Below are positions 36,239 to 45,448 of a DNA stretch of 64,000 bases, one piece after another; positions within the stretch are counted from its first letter, which is position 1; each line of letters opens with the position of its first letter. A program made the position numbers and the translations under genes. The DNA is from Stenotrophomonas bentonitica. Lineage in GTDB: Bacteria > Pseudomonadota > Gammaproteobacteria > Xanthomonadales > Xanthomonadaceae. A model generated the notes under the pieces. That model made no database searches. It saw only the letters and a program-made list of their open reading frames with translations, and was not told the DNA's origin. The stretch is from contig NZ_JAAZUH010000001.1 in NCBI RefSeq assembly GCF_013185915.1, forward strand, positions 2,232,001-2,296,000. Direction: 5' to 3'.

Positions 36239-37741
36239 ATGAGCATTGCGCTGGTGCACAGCCGCGCGCGTGTTGGCATTGCTGCGCCGGCGGTACGCAT
36301 TGAAGTGATGTTGAGCGGTGGGCTGCCGCATACCACCATGGTCGGCCTGCCCGAGGCCGCCGTGCGCGAGTCGCGCGACCGGGTGCGTGCCGCGCTTCTC
36401 TGCGCACGCTTCGACTACCCGCAGCAGCGCATCCTGATCAACCTGGCGCCGGCCGACCTGCCCAAGGAGGGCGGGCGCTTCGACCTGGCCATCGCGCTCG
36501 GCATCCTGGCCGCCAGCGACCAGATCGACCGGCACCTGCTGGCCAACTACGAGTTTCTTGGCGAACTCGCCCTCACCGGCGAACTGCGCGGTGTGGATGG
36601 CGCCCTCCCCGCTGCCATTGCCGCCGCCCAGCAGGGGCGTACGCTGATACTCGCGGCGGGCAACGGTGAAGAAGCGGCACTGGCCCAGCACGCCGACGTG
36701 CGGGTAGCCCGCACCCTGCTGGAGGTCTGCGCCTCCCTGGCCAGCCGCTCGCTGCCGCATGCAGTACCCGCTCCTGTCACGCCGTTGGCGGTCGCCGACC
36801 TGCGCGACGTACGCGGCCAGCTGCAGGCGCGTCGCGCGCTCGAAGTGGCGGCGGCCGGCGGCCATCACCTGCTGCTGCTTGGCACGCCGGGCTGCGGCAA
36901 GACCCTGCTGGCCTCACGCCTGCCGGGCATCCTCCCCGATGCGACAGAAGCCGAGGCACTGGAAACCGCCACCATTGCCTCCTGCAGCGGCGCCGGCATC
37001 GACGCAGCCCGCTGGCGGCACAGGCCTTATCGCGCCCCGCACCACACCGCCAGCGCAGTCTCGCTGGTCGGCGGGGGAACGCACCCACGACCGGGTGAAA
37101 TCTCCCTTGCGCACAACGGTGTGCTGTTCCTGGACGAACTGCCTGAGTGGAGTCGCCACACCCTTGAAGTACTGCGCGAACCGCTGGAGTCCGGCACGGT
37201 GATGGTGGCGCGTGCCGCGCGCACCGACCAGTTCCCTTCCCGCTTCCAGCTGGTGGCGGCCATGAACCCCTGCCCCTGCGGCTGGGCCGGCGACCGCAGT
37301 GGCCGATGCCGTTGCAGCGGTGAAGCCATCCAGCGGTATCGCGGTCGCGTGTCCGGCCCGCTGCTGGACCGAATTGACCTGCACGTGCAGGTGCCACGAC
37401 TGGAACCAAGAGAGCTGCGCAGCAATGCTCCCTGCGGCGAAGACAGTGCCACCGTTCGCGCACGCGTCGTGGCCGCGCGCAATGTGCAGCTCGAGCGCAG
37501 CAGCAAGCCCAATGCCCAGCTGCTACCGACGGAGCTGGACCTCCACTGCCGACTCGAGCCCGACGATCAACACCTGCTGGAATCAGCGGTTGAACAGCTT
37601 CAGCTCTCAGCCCGCTCCATGCACCGGATCCTTCGCGTTGCCAGAACCCTGGCGGATCTGGCGCATAGCGAGCGGATCGCCACCGGGCACCTGGCTGAGG
37701 CAATCGGCTATCGGCAAGTGGACAGGGGCTGTTCGGGTTGA
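36239..37741 (+). CDS. comM: ComM/YifB-family Mg-chelatase-like AAA+ ATPase
   Basis: ComM is a hexameric helicase that extends branch migration of incoming DNA during natural transformation. This 500-residue protein shows an N-terminal Lon-like domain (MSIALVHSRARVGIAAPAV ... VGLPEAAVRESRDRVRAAL), Walker A GTPGCGKTLLASRLPG, the RPYRAPHHTAS motif, Walker B GVLFLDEL, a Cys-rich NPCPCGWAGDRSGRCRCSG, and the arginine-finger region PLLDRIDLHVQVP. A C-terminal helix bundle follows (SARSMHRILRVARTLADLA). It begins right after AAACCTGC and stops one base from the convergent porin gene. Confidence 0.95.
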   Translation: MSIALVHSRARVGIAAPAVRIEVMLSGGLPHTTMVGLPEAAVRESRDRVRAALLCARFDYPQQRILINLAPADLPKEGGRFDLAIALGILAASDQIDRHLLANYEFLGELALTGELRGVDGALPAAIAAAQQGRTLILAAGNGEEAALAQHADVRVARTLLEVCASLASRSLPHAVPAPVTPLAVADLRDVRGQLQARRALEVAAAGGHHLLLLGTPGCGKTLLASRLPGILPDATEAEALETATIASCSGAGIDAARWRHRPYRAPHHTASAVSLVGGGTHPRPGEISLAHNGVLFLDELPEWSRHTLEVLREPLESGTVMVARAARTDQFPSRFQLVAAMNPCPCGWAGDRSGRCRCSGEAIQRYRGRVSGPLLDRIDLHVQVPRLEPRELRSNAPCGEDSATVRARVVAARNVQLERSSKPNAQLLPTELDLHCRLEPDDQHLLESAVEQLQLSARSMHRILRVARTLADLAHSERIATGHLAEAIGYRQVDRGCSG

Positions 37742-37742
37742 G

Positions 37743-39026
37743 CTAGAACGTCACCCGCGCCCGCACGCTTGCCACCCAGAGGATGCTGGTGTCAGGGTTC
37801 GTAGAAGGATCAATCACCGCCTGCAGGTCTGGGGTGATCGCCAGGTTCCGCGTGATATGGAATCTGTAGAACACCTCGGCGGTGTACTGGGAGCGCAGGA
37901 ACGAGGACTCCGGCTCGGTCCAGCCGATTCCAACGCCCACCAGGTCCGAAGGCGCGCCGCCCGGACGCCAACCTACGCCGGTTGAGACGCTTCTCTTGAG
38001 TGCCCAGTCTTGGGACCAGCCGCCGCGCACGAACACCATCGCGCTGTCACCTACCATCCAGTTGGCGTTGAATGCGAACCCGTACGAGCGCGGCGTGCCG
38101 TCGGCCTGCGCGTCGCGATACCAGCTGGTCAGGTGGACGTTGTCGCTGTCGGTAGGTCCGCGCGCCTCGATGGGCAGTCCCGCGCGGGGTCGTCCTGAGT
38201 ACCCGATGTCGAAGTGATAGAAGCGCTCCGACGTGTTGAAGAAGTCATCGATCGTGCTCCCCGTGTCGTCGCTGCGCGCCGTGTAGACCCCGCTCTGCAG
38301 GTAAAGACCGGATGCTGTTGGATAGTACGCAGCCACCATGCCAAAGCCGCGCAGCGGGGTCTGGATGGTCGGGCTGGTCGAGAACTGCTGATTGAGGAAC
38401 TGACGGTTGTCGTCAAAGAACGGGTAAGCGTTGACGAAGTTCGGCGCGAAGATCTTGCCAATGGTGTACTGGAACCTGTTGCCGAACAGGTTCTGGCGGA
38501 TGTAGGCCTGCGTCACACCAACGTCGAAGTCGCCCCAGGTCGCGGCGGTGGGCGTTGCCGAGCCCGCTGCGAAGCCGGCGAAGAGCGGCGCAAGGTCGCT
38601 TCCGAACACAGGGCGCCGGTCTTCCACCGCCATTGCGAAGGTCAGCGCCTCCGGCGAGTTCCGGCGGAACAGGTCATACGCCAGGTTGAGCGTGAACTTT
38701 GATCCGGTGGACTGGTGCTCGTCGACGCGACTGCTGGAGTAGTTCTGGTAAAGCAGCCCCCACGACCCACCAATGGTCAGGCCGGTTCGTTGTTGCAAAC
38801 GCTGTTTGTACGCGAGCCAGGGCTCAAGGACGGAGTCGCGCGGGAACGGAGACCGTGTGGCTTCTTCATCAGCCGCCTTCTGGTCACCGTCGGCAGAAAG
38901 CGTGCCTTCGAGCAACGGCGGGTAAAGCACCATCGGGGCGGCTTGATCCGGCCCGGCTACTTCCTGCGCCGAGGCATCCGCAGCCCACAGCGGTAGGAGC
39001 AGGGCAAGATGGAGGACAGTTCGCAT
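37743..39026 (-). CDS. OprB-like carbohydrate porin
   Basis: This is a 427-residue outer-membrane beta-barrel. The signal peptide (RTVLHLALLLPLWAADASAQ) starts at the ATG with GGGAG upstream. Amphipathic strands run throughout, with family-type segments GLTIGGSWGLLYQNY, AYIRQNLFGNRFQYTIGKIF and GFGMVAAYYPTASGLYLQSG. The barrel closes with the terminal Phe of SVRARVTF, as expected for Omp assembly. OprB porins pass sugars and related small acids. It starts 16 bases after the stop of the CoA-transferase gene, so the pair forms an operon; a link between the porin substrate and that enzyme is an inference. Confidence 0.87.
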   Translation of the reverse strand: MRTVLHLALLLPLWAADASAQEVAGPDQAAPMVLYPPLLEGTLSADGDQKAADEEATRSPFPRDSVLEPWLAYKQRLQQRTGLTIGGSWGLLYQNYSSSRVDEHQSTGSKFTLNLAYDLFRRNSPEALTFAMAVEDRRPVFGSDLAPLFAGFAAGSATPTAATWGDFDVGVTQAYIRQNLFGNRFQYTIGKIFAPNFVNAYPFFDDNRQFLNQQFSTSPTIQTPLRGFGMVAAYYPTASGLYLQSGVYTARSDDTGSTIDDFFNTSERFYHFDIGYSGRPRAGLPIEARGPTDSDNVHLTSWYRDAQADGTPRSYGFAFNANWMVGDSAMVFVRGGWSQDWALKRSVSTGVGWRPGGAPSDLVGVGIGWTEPESSFLRSQYTAEVFYRFHITRNLAITPDLQAVIDPSTNPDTSILWVASVRARVTF

Positions 39027-39042
39027 GGCTGCGCTCCCGTTA

Positions 39043-40647
39043 TCAGGACCACGTGGGGAGATCGCTGCCGCGTACGGCGACCAGCGGGTCGCGCCATCGC
39101 CCCGGCGTACGGGAAAGACGCACCTGGGGCGCCAGTCTTTCGACCTCACCGTACGGGGTCTGCCGCCTGATCGTCTCCGGCGTACCGATGCGATGCTCGG
39201 GCTGGGTAGCATCGAAGTCGGTCGTGGCGAACTGTCCGAGCGACTTGTACCACATCGCCGCGCGGGTCAAGGACACCCTGACATGGTAGGAGCCGCCCTC
39301 GACGGCACGCCGCCGCAGCGCCGCTATCACGCCTGCGGCCCCCAGATAGCCGGCGATGTAGTCATTCATGACCAGGGTGGGCGGGAATCGGGGGGTGCCC
39401 TGCCCTTCAGCCATGGTGAATCCCGAAACGGTCAGGCCTTCCATGTCGAAGCCGGCCCTGTTGCGCCACGGGCCGTCGTAGCTGTAGCAGCGCACCGACA
39501 GGTAGATGATGCCCGGGCGACGCGACGCCACCTCCGCTGGGCCGAACCCCAGCCGTTCGATGGCACCGCCACGGAAGGACTCGGCGAACACATCCGTCTG
39601 CGGCAGCAGCTGCTCGAAGCGCTGCCGCTGGCGGGCATCGCGAAGGTCGACGAAGGTTGAACGCATTCCCACGTTGACATCCATGACCAGCGCCTCGTGC
39701 TCGAAACCCTGGTCCCTGGCGATGTGCAGCACGTCCGCACCGTACTCGGCCAATGTGCGTGACGCCGTACTGCCGGCAATGACATGGGTACAGGAGACGA
39801 CCTTGATGCCAGACAGCGGCTGGGTCGGCTCCCGGGTAAACGGAATCGGCGCGGACTCGCCGATCTTGACGATCTCGACCAGAGGCTTTCCTGCCAGGAA
39901 GATGCCCTCCGGATGGCGCGCCCATTCCTCGGTCGTTCGATGCATCGCGCCGGCCGCACGGGCCTCGGCCAGGGCATCTTCCAGTTCCAGGGCATTCCAC
40001 TTGCGGCTTGCTGCCTCGATCGCCTGCAGATTGGGCGGGCACTTCAGTGTATTGAGGATCCTGTCGCTCAGATGCGGGTAGGCACCGGTGAAGTTCATGA
40101 AGCGACCGTCCTGCGTGGCGAACGGACGGAACGACATGGGGTGATCCAGGCCGAGCGGTGCCTGCATCATCAGCCCGTTGACCGTGGGCATCCAGGTCAG
40201 ATTGGCCGGGATGGGGTCGGCCGGAGGAATGCGACCCGCGGCCTGCAGCTGCCTGGCAACCAGCCCCACCATCGGGTTGACGTTCCAGACCGCATCCCGC
40301 AGATCCACCTTGAGGTCCTGGCCTTGCCCGGTGCGAAGCTTCCAGACGGCGGCCGCACCGACACCCGCACCCATGGCGGGTATGGCCATGCTGGCACCAA
40401 TACGGAAGTGGCTGCGCAGGATCGGATCGGCGCCGGTGAAGGTTACGCTGCCGCCACCGTCTGCTGCGGTACCACCCAGGTCACGCATGAAGGTTGCAAA
40501 TGCCTGGTTGATGTCGAACGCCGTACTGCCATCCGGCGTGGCACTGGCAGGCGCCTGGGCATGCAGGGCTGAAGACACCGCGAGGCCCAGGACGGCCAGG
40601 CTCGAATTGACAAGGAACTCGCGACGCGCAGGGTATAAGGCTTTCAT
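39043..40647 (-). CDS. Family III CoA transferase (CaiB/BaiF) with Tat-type signal peptide
   Basis: This 534-residue protein is built of two CaiB/BaiF-like halves. The N-terminal half contains AAAVWKLRTGQGQDLKVDLRDAVW. The second half opens with the family start PLSGIKVVSCTHVIAGSTAS, then VDLRDARQRQRFEQLL, SRRPGIIYLSVRCYSYDGPW and AGFDMEGLTVSGF, where the Asp sits at the usual nucleophile position. Such enzymes move CoA between carboxylic acids in the cytoplasm. Oddly, the protein begins MKALYPARREFLVNSSL and continues with a hydrophobic stretch ending ALHAQA, which looks like a twin-arginine export signal. It is co-transcribed with the porin and lies 141 bases below an EvgA-like regulator gene. 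Confidence 0.85.
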   Translation of the reverse strand: MKALYPARREFLVNSSLAVLGLAVSSALHAQAPASATPDGSTAFDINQAFATFMRDLGGTAADGGGSVTFTGADPILRSHFRIGASMAIPAMGAGVGAAAVWKLRTGQGQDLKVDLRDAVWNVNPMVGLVARQLQAAGRIPPADPIPANLTWMPTVNGLMMQAPLGLDHPMSFRPFATQDGRFMNFTGAYPHLSDRILNTLKCPPNLQAIEAASRKWNALELEDALAEARAAGAMHRTTEEWARHPEGIFLAGKPLVEIVKIGESAPIPFTREPTQPLSGIKVVSCTHVIAGSTASRTLAEYGADVLHIARDQGFEHEALVMDVNVGMRSTFVDLRDARQRQRFEQLLPQTDVFAESFRGGAIERLGFGPAEVASRRPGIIYLSVRCYSYDGPWRNRAGFDMEGLTVSGFTMAEGQGTPRFPPTLVMNDYIAGYLGAAGVIAALRRRAVEGGSYHVRVSLTRAAMWYKSLGQFATTDFDATQPEHRIGTPETIRRQTPYGEVERLAPQVRLSRTPGRWRDPLVAVRGSDLPTWS

Positions 40648-40788
40648 CTGGGCACCTTTCGCATTGGAAAGCAGAAGAAACACAGCATTGGCCGGGCGAT
40701 GCGAGTAGAAGTATCCGCGTTCGACAGGCGGCCCACAATCTTCGCTGCGACTATCCAGATACCGCCATGACTGCAACCGCGGGCCCTG

Positions 40789-41436
40789 TCATCGACTCAG
40801 GAGCCCGTGGTGTTGCGCGTACTCGAACAGTCCTGCATCGCTGTCGATTCCCAGCTTGCGCATTGCCGTCCCTTTCTGCCGACTGATCGTGCTGATCGTC
40901 CGGTCAAGTCGTGCGGCGATCTCGCTCACACTGAATCCACTGGCCAGCAGCCTCACCACCTCGTACTCCCTGGGCGACAGCCGGACCTGTCGCGAGCCGG
41001 AGACCCGTCCCCTGCGGTCGGCCTCGAGCGGCTCGCGCCACCTTTCGGCGACATAGACGCCGCCCTGTTTCACCACGTTGACGGCATTTGCCAGCCCCGC
41101 CATCGTGGACGACTTGTCGATCAAGCCGGAAACACCCTTGGACATCGCGGTTTTCAGCACGCCAGCGTTATCCAGCATGGTCAGGAGCACGATGGGAAGC
41201 TGCGGATGACGGTGATGGATGACGTCCAGCATCCGCAACCCATCTGCGTAGCGCGTGCCTGGCATGGAGAAGTCGGTGACCAGTACATCGCACTCGACGT
41301 TGTCCAGCAGATCGATCAGCGCGTCCGTACTGCCGGCTTCACCCACGATCACGCCGACGCGTGCCGACTCGATGATGGCCCTCGCACCGATCAGAACAAC
41401 AGGGTGATCATCAGCGATGACGATCCGGGTTTCCAT
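40789..41436 (-). CDS. LuxR/NarL-family response regulator (EvgA/BvgA-like)
   Basis: This 215-residue regulator has a receiver domain with DDHP acidic residues (9-10), phospho-Asp55 in VTDFSMPG, and Lys in LIDKSST. A LuxR-type helix-turn-helix follows (LSPREYEVVRLLASGFSVSE, ARLDRTISTISRQKGTAMRKLG). The spacing and length match EvgA/BvgA/RcsB-type regulators. It follows the hybrid kinase by 56 bases on the same strand, so it is its expected phosphorelay output. Plausible targets are the adjacent CoA transferase-porin pair and the autotransporter. Confidence 0.93.
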   Translation of the reverse strand: METRIVIADDHPVVLIGARAIIESARVGVIVGEAGSTDALIDLLDNVECDVLVTDFSMPGTRYADGLRMLDVIHHRHPQLPIVLLTMLDNAGVLKTAMSKGVSGLIDKSSTMAGLANAVNVVKQGGVYVAERWREPLEADRRGRVSGSRQVRLSPREYEVVRLLASGFSVSEIAARLDRTISTISRQKGTAMRKLGIDSDAGLFEYAQHHGLLSR

Positions 41437-41492
41437 GGGATCACCTTACAAGCCTGCGTGGGCCGGGTAGGGGTTGGGCAAGCATACTCCCG

Positions 41493-44400
41493 CTACACCC
41501 GACGGCCGTGGAGCTCCGCTTCGATCGTTTCGACCAGCGCTTCCACATCGGTCACGAGCTGGGTCAGCTCCGATCGCGCTTCTTCAACGCCCGACAGCAG
41601 CCCCTGCCGTACCGCGTTTGCGCGTTCGCCCAGTGACGGCTGCTCCACCGTGTACAGACCTCCGGCAAGGTGGTGGAGGACAGGCGCCATGACCTCCAGC
41701 GCACCGGCACGCAATTGCGCCAGGCGTTTCAGGTCCTTGCGGATGGTGTCGCAGAAGCTGGCGAGCATCGCGACGGCCACTTCGATGGAGCCATACTGGT
41801 TCGCAAGGCGCGCCTGGAGCCCCACCAGCGCGTCCACCGGCGCCAACGCCGCTGGCGGCAATGATGGAATGTCGGAACCGTCGGGTGCCAGGGCGTCGCC
41901 CCGCGTGAATCGGTCAACCGTAGAACGAATGGCTTTGAGTGACACGGGCTTGGCCAGGAACCCGTCCATGCCTGACGCCTTCCAGAGCTCTGCTTCGCTT
42001 CCGTACACGCTCGCCGTAATGGCGACGATGGGCAGTCGTGTCGTACCCTCGCGCGTCTCCTGGCTGCGAATGGCCCGTGCAAGCTCGTAACCGTCCATCA
42101 CCGGCATGCGCCCGTCAGTGATGAGCAGGTCGTATGTATTCCGCTCCAGCGCGGCGAGCGCCTGCCGACCGTCGGAAACAAGGTCATGGTGCAAGCCAAG
42201 CTGCTTCATGTACCACGTCATCAGGATCCTGTTGGTCGGGTGATCCTCCGCAATCAGGACGCGAAGACCACCGCGGCTGGCAGGTGAGCGGTTGGAATCC
42301 TCCTCCTGAATCCGCTGCAGCTCCAACTGCCTGTCGCCCTCTGTCGCCAGGCGCAGCGGGAACTCGACGCACACCTGCGTGCCCACCGCTGGCGTGCTCC
42401 GCAGCGTCATCGTGCCCCCCATCAATGCAACGATGCGCTGGCAGATGCTCAACCCCAACCCGGTACCGCCGATGCGGCGCGTGGTCGCGGTCTCCGCCTG
42501 GGAGAACGGCTGGAACAGCCGCTTCTGAACCTCCGGCGCTATGCCGATTCCGGTATCGGTCACGACCAGGGTGAGCGACTGCACGCCGTCCGCTTCCGAA
42601 GTGGACCGGATCACCAGGGAGACCCCGCCCTGCTCCGTGAACTTCATCGCATTGCTCATCAGATTGAAGAGAACCTGCCGAAGACGCACGTCGTCGCCTA
42701 CATGCTGGGGCGCGACGCCCGCGTCGACGGACGCACTGACTTCAAGCCCCTTCTCCTCGTAGAGCGGCTCGAACATGCGCACCGTCCCATACGCAATGTC
42801 GCGGATGTCGAGAAGGCGTGGCTGCAACGTCAATGCCCCCGCTTCCAGGCGGGAGAAGTCCAGGATGTCGTCCAGGATCCTGCGCAGCATCAGTGCAGAA
42901 TCTTCAATGGTGTCGAGAATCTTGTCCTGTTCGTCGTCCAGCGGTGTATGCGAGAGCACCTCCAGCAGTCCCACCACTCCATTCATGGGGGTCCGGATCT
43001 CGTGGCTCATGGTCGCCAGGAAATCGGCTTTGGCGCGGGCTGCATTCTCTGCGGAAGACTTCGCCTCCAGCAGATCCTGCCACTGGCGGTGCTGGTCGGT
43101 TACATCGATCCAGTAACCCGTCCAATGCCTGCGCTGGTCCTCGGCCTGGTAGGGAAGACTGTTGGCGCGGATCCACCGCCACCCGTTGCCGGATCTTGCA
43201 CGAAACTCCATGTCGACGCCCGTGTCGCCTTCGATTGCACGGTCGATCGCTTCGCGAAGCCTCACGCGGTCGGAGGGTTCGACCCGATCCACCAGCAATT
43301 GGCCATCGGCCATGGCCTGCTCGGCCGAGATCCCGAACATGGGCACCAGATCCCCCACGACGAAGGGGAACACGATCCGGCCCTGTTCGTCTGCAGATGC
43401 CTGATAGACCACAGCCGGGAGGTTGAAGGTCACCTCGGCAAAGCGACGCTCGAGCGCCCGTCGCTGCCTGACCTCATCACGCAGTCGGCGGTAGCCACGT
43501 GCGTGCATCAGCAACGCGATGGCGATTGCCACCAGAATCGGGACGAGCCAGCGCGAGACGCGCTGCCAGTCGATTCCATTGCCGTACTCGACCGCCAACC
43601 AGTCGTTGCGGATCGCCGAGCGCTCCCGGGGAGACATGGACGCCAGCATCCGGTCGAATGCGGAAACGACCCGGTACCGTTCCTTCCGGACCGACAGTAC
43701 GAAGCTGTCGTCGAACCCTGCCGGGGCGGAGACCTGGAGTTCACCTGCGAACCGTCCGCGCAGTGCGGCGTCTACCACGGCCAGGTTGCCGACATAGGCG
43801 TCTGCCTTCCTGCCACGGACAAGCTCCAGGCCATGTTCCGCATCGGACGCATGGATGAATGTCACCGCGCGCGCCGTCCGGGACACCAGGCGCTCCAGGC
43901 GTGCAGGATCGGAAATCGCTATCGTCCTGTTGGAGAGCGCACGTAGGTCGATTACGCGTTCATTGGCGCCGCTCCTGACCACGATGACGTTGGGAACGGT
44001 CACGATCGGTTGGCTGCGGATCCAATCCCGGCTCGCGTCCAAGGGATCAAGCGCCGCTATGACGGCATCCACTTCAGTCTGCTGGGCGGCCCCACGCGCA
44101 CCCGCAGTCGCCCCCTGGGTGGGAACGAAGGTTGCGCCCATCTCCTCGAAGCGCCCCAGATAGTCGGAAACCAGGCCACCGGGCCTGCCGCTGTCGTCTG
44201 CGAAAATGATCGGAGCCGCGCTGGGAGGGAAGGCCAACCTTAGTGGCTTCTTCAGCGCCGCCTCCTCTTCCTCGGTCAGTATCGAGTCGTCCGCGTTGAT
44301 CCACCTCAGGTCGGGAAGCCAGCGAAGCTCGATGCTTTCCCGGCCCGCCTGCGGGGCGGCCTGCATCGCGACGTTGATCGCCTCGGCCAGCGCCCGGTTC

Positions 44401-45092
44401 GCATTCGGGGCGGCAAAGTGGATCGAGAATGCCGGCAACGCGCTGACACGGATCAGACCGATGTCGCCGAACCCGCCTTCGTCGATCAGGTGTGCCGCGA
44501 CGTACGCGTTGCCCACATACAAGTCTGCCGTTCGATTCTCGACCGCCTGCAGCGCCTCCGTGGTGGTGTCGACATATATGTGCGTGGCTCGCGGGTATTG
44601 CTCCTGCGCGGAATCACCCGTGGAGAAACCCCGCTCGGTGACAATGCGAAGACCACGGAAGTCGCTCGACAAGGCCGGTCGGGGATCGTCAACGTGGGCG
44701 ACGACGGCCACCGGCACCCTGGCGTACTCGCGGGTGAACACCAGGCACTCGGTACGTTGCGCGGTAATGGAGATGTTCATCACCAGATCGACCTCGCCGT
44801 CGCAGGCCGCCCGTACCATTTCCGGCCAGGAATCGAACGGTACATAGCGCGGCGTGAGTCCAAGGCGGGGAAGCGTTTCGCTGAGATAGTCGATACCCAG
44901 ACCGCGAGGCTGCCCGTTGTTCCACTCCTCGAAAGGCGGCCATCCCGCCGTATAGACCGCAACGCGCACCGTCTGATGCTCCCGGACCCACGCCTCCTGC
45001 TTGGGCGAAAGAGTCAGGCTCTGGGCATTGCACAGGGCCGCCAGAAACAGCGCGAACAAGCCTCCGGCAACGGTGACAATCACGCGGCGCAT
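41493..45092 (-). CDS. EvgS/BvgS-like hybrid sensor histidine kinase
   Basis: This 1199-residue unorthodox kinase has a signal peptide, then two tandem periplasmic Venus-flytrap (SBP_bac_3) domains. The first starts at VRVAVYTAGWPPFEEWNNGQ, the second at LRLAFPPSAAPIIFADDSG. One membrane helix follows near 518-536 (WLVPILVAIAIALLMHARG), then a PAS domain and HisKA with phospho-His near 697 (FLATMSHEIRTPMNGVVGLL). The ATPase domain (GGTGLGLSICQRIVALMGG), a receiver with Asp near 989 (LLITDGRMPVMDGYELA) and an Hpt-like C-terminal domain with His near 1140 (LHHLAGGLYTVEQ) complete it. This is the full His-Asp-His relay of EvgS/BvgS. AGGAA ahead of the ATG at 45092 decides the start; an upstream frame extends to 45116. 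Confidence 0.94.
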   Translation of the reverse strand: MRRVIVTVAGGLFALFLAALCNAQSLTLSPKQEAWVREHQTVRVAVYTAGWPPFEEWNNGQPRGLGIDYLSETLPRLGLTPRYVPFDSWPEMVRAACDGEVDLVMNISITAQRTECLVFTREYARVPVAVVAHVDDPRPALSSDFRGLRIVTERGFSTGDSAQEQYPRATHIYVDTTTEALQAVENRTADLYVGNAYVAAHLIDEGGFGDIGLIRVSALPAFSIHFAAPNANRALAEAINVAMQAAPQAGRESIELRWLPDLRWINADDSILTEEEEAALKKPLRLAFPPSAAPIIFADDSGRPGGLVSDYLGRFEEMGATFVPTQGATAGARGAAQQTEVDAVIAALDPLDASRDWIRSQPIVTVPNVIVVRSGANERVIDLRALSNRTIAISDPARLERLVSRTARAVTFIHASDAEHGLELVRGRKADAYVGNLAVVDAALRGRFAGELQVSAPAGFDDSFVLSVRKERYRVVSAFDRMLASMSPRERSAIRNDWLAVEYGNGIDWQRVSRWLVPILVAIAIALLMHARGYRRLRDEVRQRRALERRFAEVTFNLPAVVYQASADEQGRIVFPFVVGDLVPMFGISAEQAMADGQLLVDRVEPSDRVRLREAIDRAIEGDTGVDMEFRARSGNGWRWIRANSLPYQAEDQRRHWTGYWIDVTDQHRQWQDLLEAKSSAENAARAKADFLATMSHEIRTPMNGVVGLLEVLSHTPLDDEQDKILDTIEDSALMLRRILDDILDFSRLEAGALTLQPRLLDIRDIAYGTVRMFEPLYEEKGLEVSASVDAGVAPQHVGDDVRLRQVLFNLMSNAMKFTEQGGVSLVIRSTSEADGVQSLTLVVTDTGIGIAPEVQKRLFQPFSQAETATTRRIGGTGLGLSICQRIVALMGGTMTLRSTPAVGTQVCVEFPLRLATEGDRQLELQRIQEEDSNRSPASRGGLRVLIAEDHPTNRILMTWYMKQLGLHHDLVSDGRQALAALERNTYDLLITDGRMPVMDGYELARAIRSQETREGTTRLPIVAITASVYGSEAELWKASGMDGFLAKPVSLKAIRSTVDRFTRGDALAPDGSDIPSLPPAALAPVDALVGLQARLANQYGSIEVAVAMLASFCDTIRKDLKRLAQLRAGALEVMAPVLHHLAGGLYTVEQPSLGERANAVRQGLLSGVEEARSELTQLVTDVEALVETIEAELHGRRV

Positions 45093-45448
45093 GGAGCGTT
45101 CCTTGGCAGGCCCCAAGGCGGCCTGCAGCTCGAGTTTCCAATGATGCTATCCCCGTTAACCGCGCGTGTCATCCCCGAGATTATCCGCGCTATGGATATG
45201 CAATTAGTTGTACATTCCGCGGATGAGGGTGAATGAAAGCCTGCCCGGGGCCTCATTTTCGCAACTTTCATAAATGTTGCATCGATGCTTCGATGCAGGT
45301 TCGCTACATTGCACCGGTCGCCGAGACGCATGCCTGCCTCGACAACGCCGCACTCCGTTCCGCGCCATCGCGCTGCGTGGCCATACGGTCATTACTTCGT
45401 TTACCGAGCCGCCGAGCGCCCACCGCGCTGGGTGAGGATACCTTTGTC
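45093..45448. other. Divergent intergenic region hybrid kinase / autotransporter
   Basis: This 356-base spacer holds AT-rich promoter-like sequence near 45185-45215 (ATGGATATGCAATTAG) and the inverted repeat at 45279-45298. No supported gene: the open frame leading into the autotransporter lacks similarity before base 45449. Confidence 0.6.
45279..45298. promoter_or_regulatory. Perfect inverted repeat, candidate operator of the EvgA-like regulator
   Basis: TGCATCGA-TGCT-TCGATGCA, two perfect 8-base arms, lies 151 bases ahead of the autotransporter start and about 190 bases ahead of the kinase start. Symmetry fits a dimeric LuxR-type regulator. Its use is inferred from location only. Confidence 0.45.
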
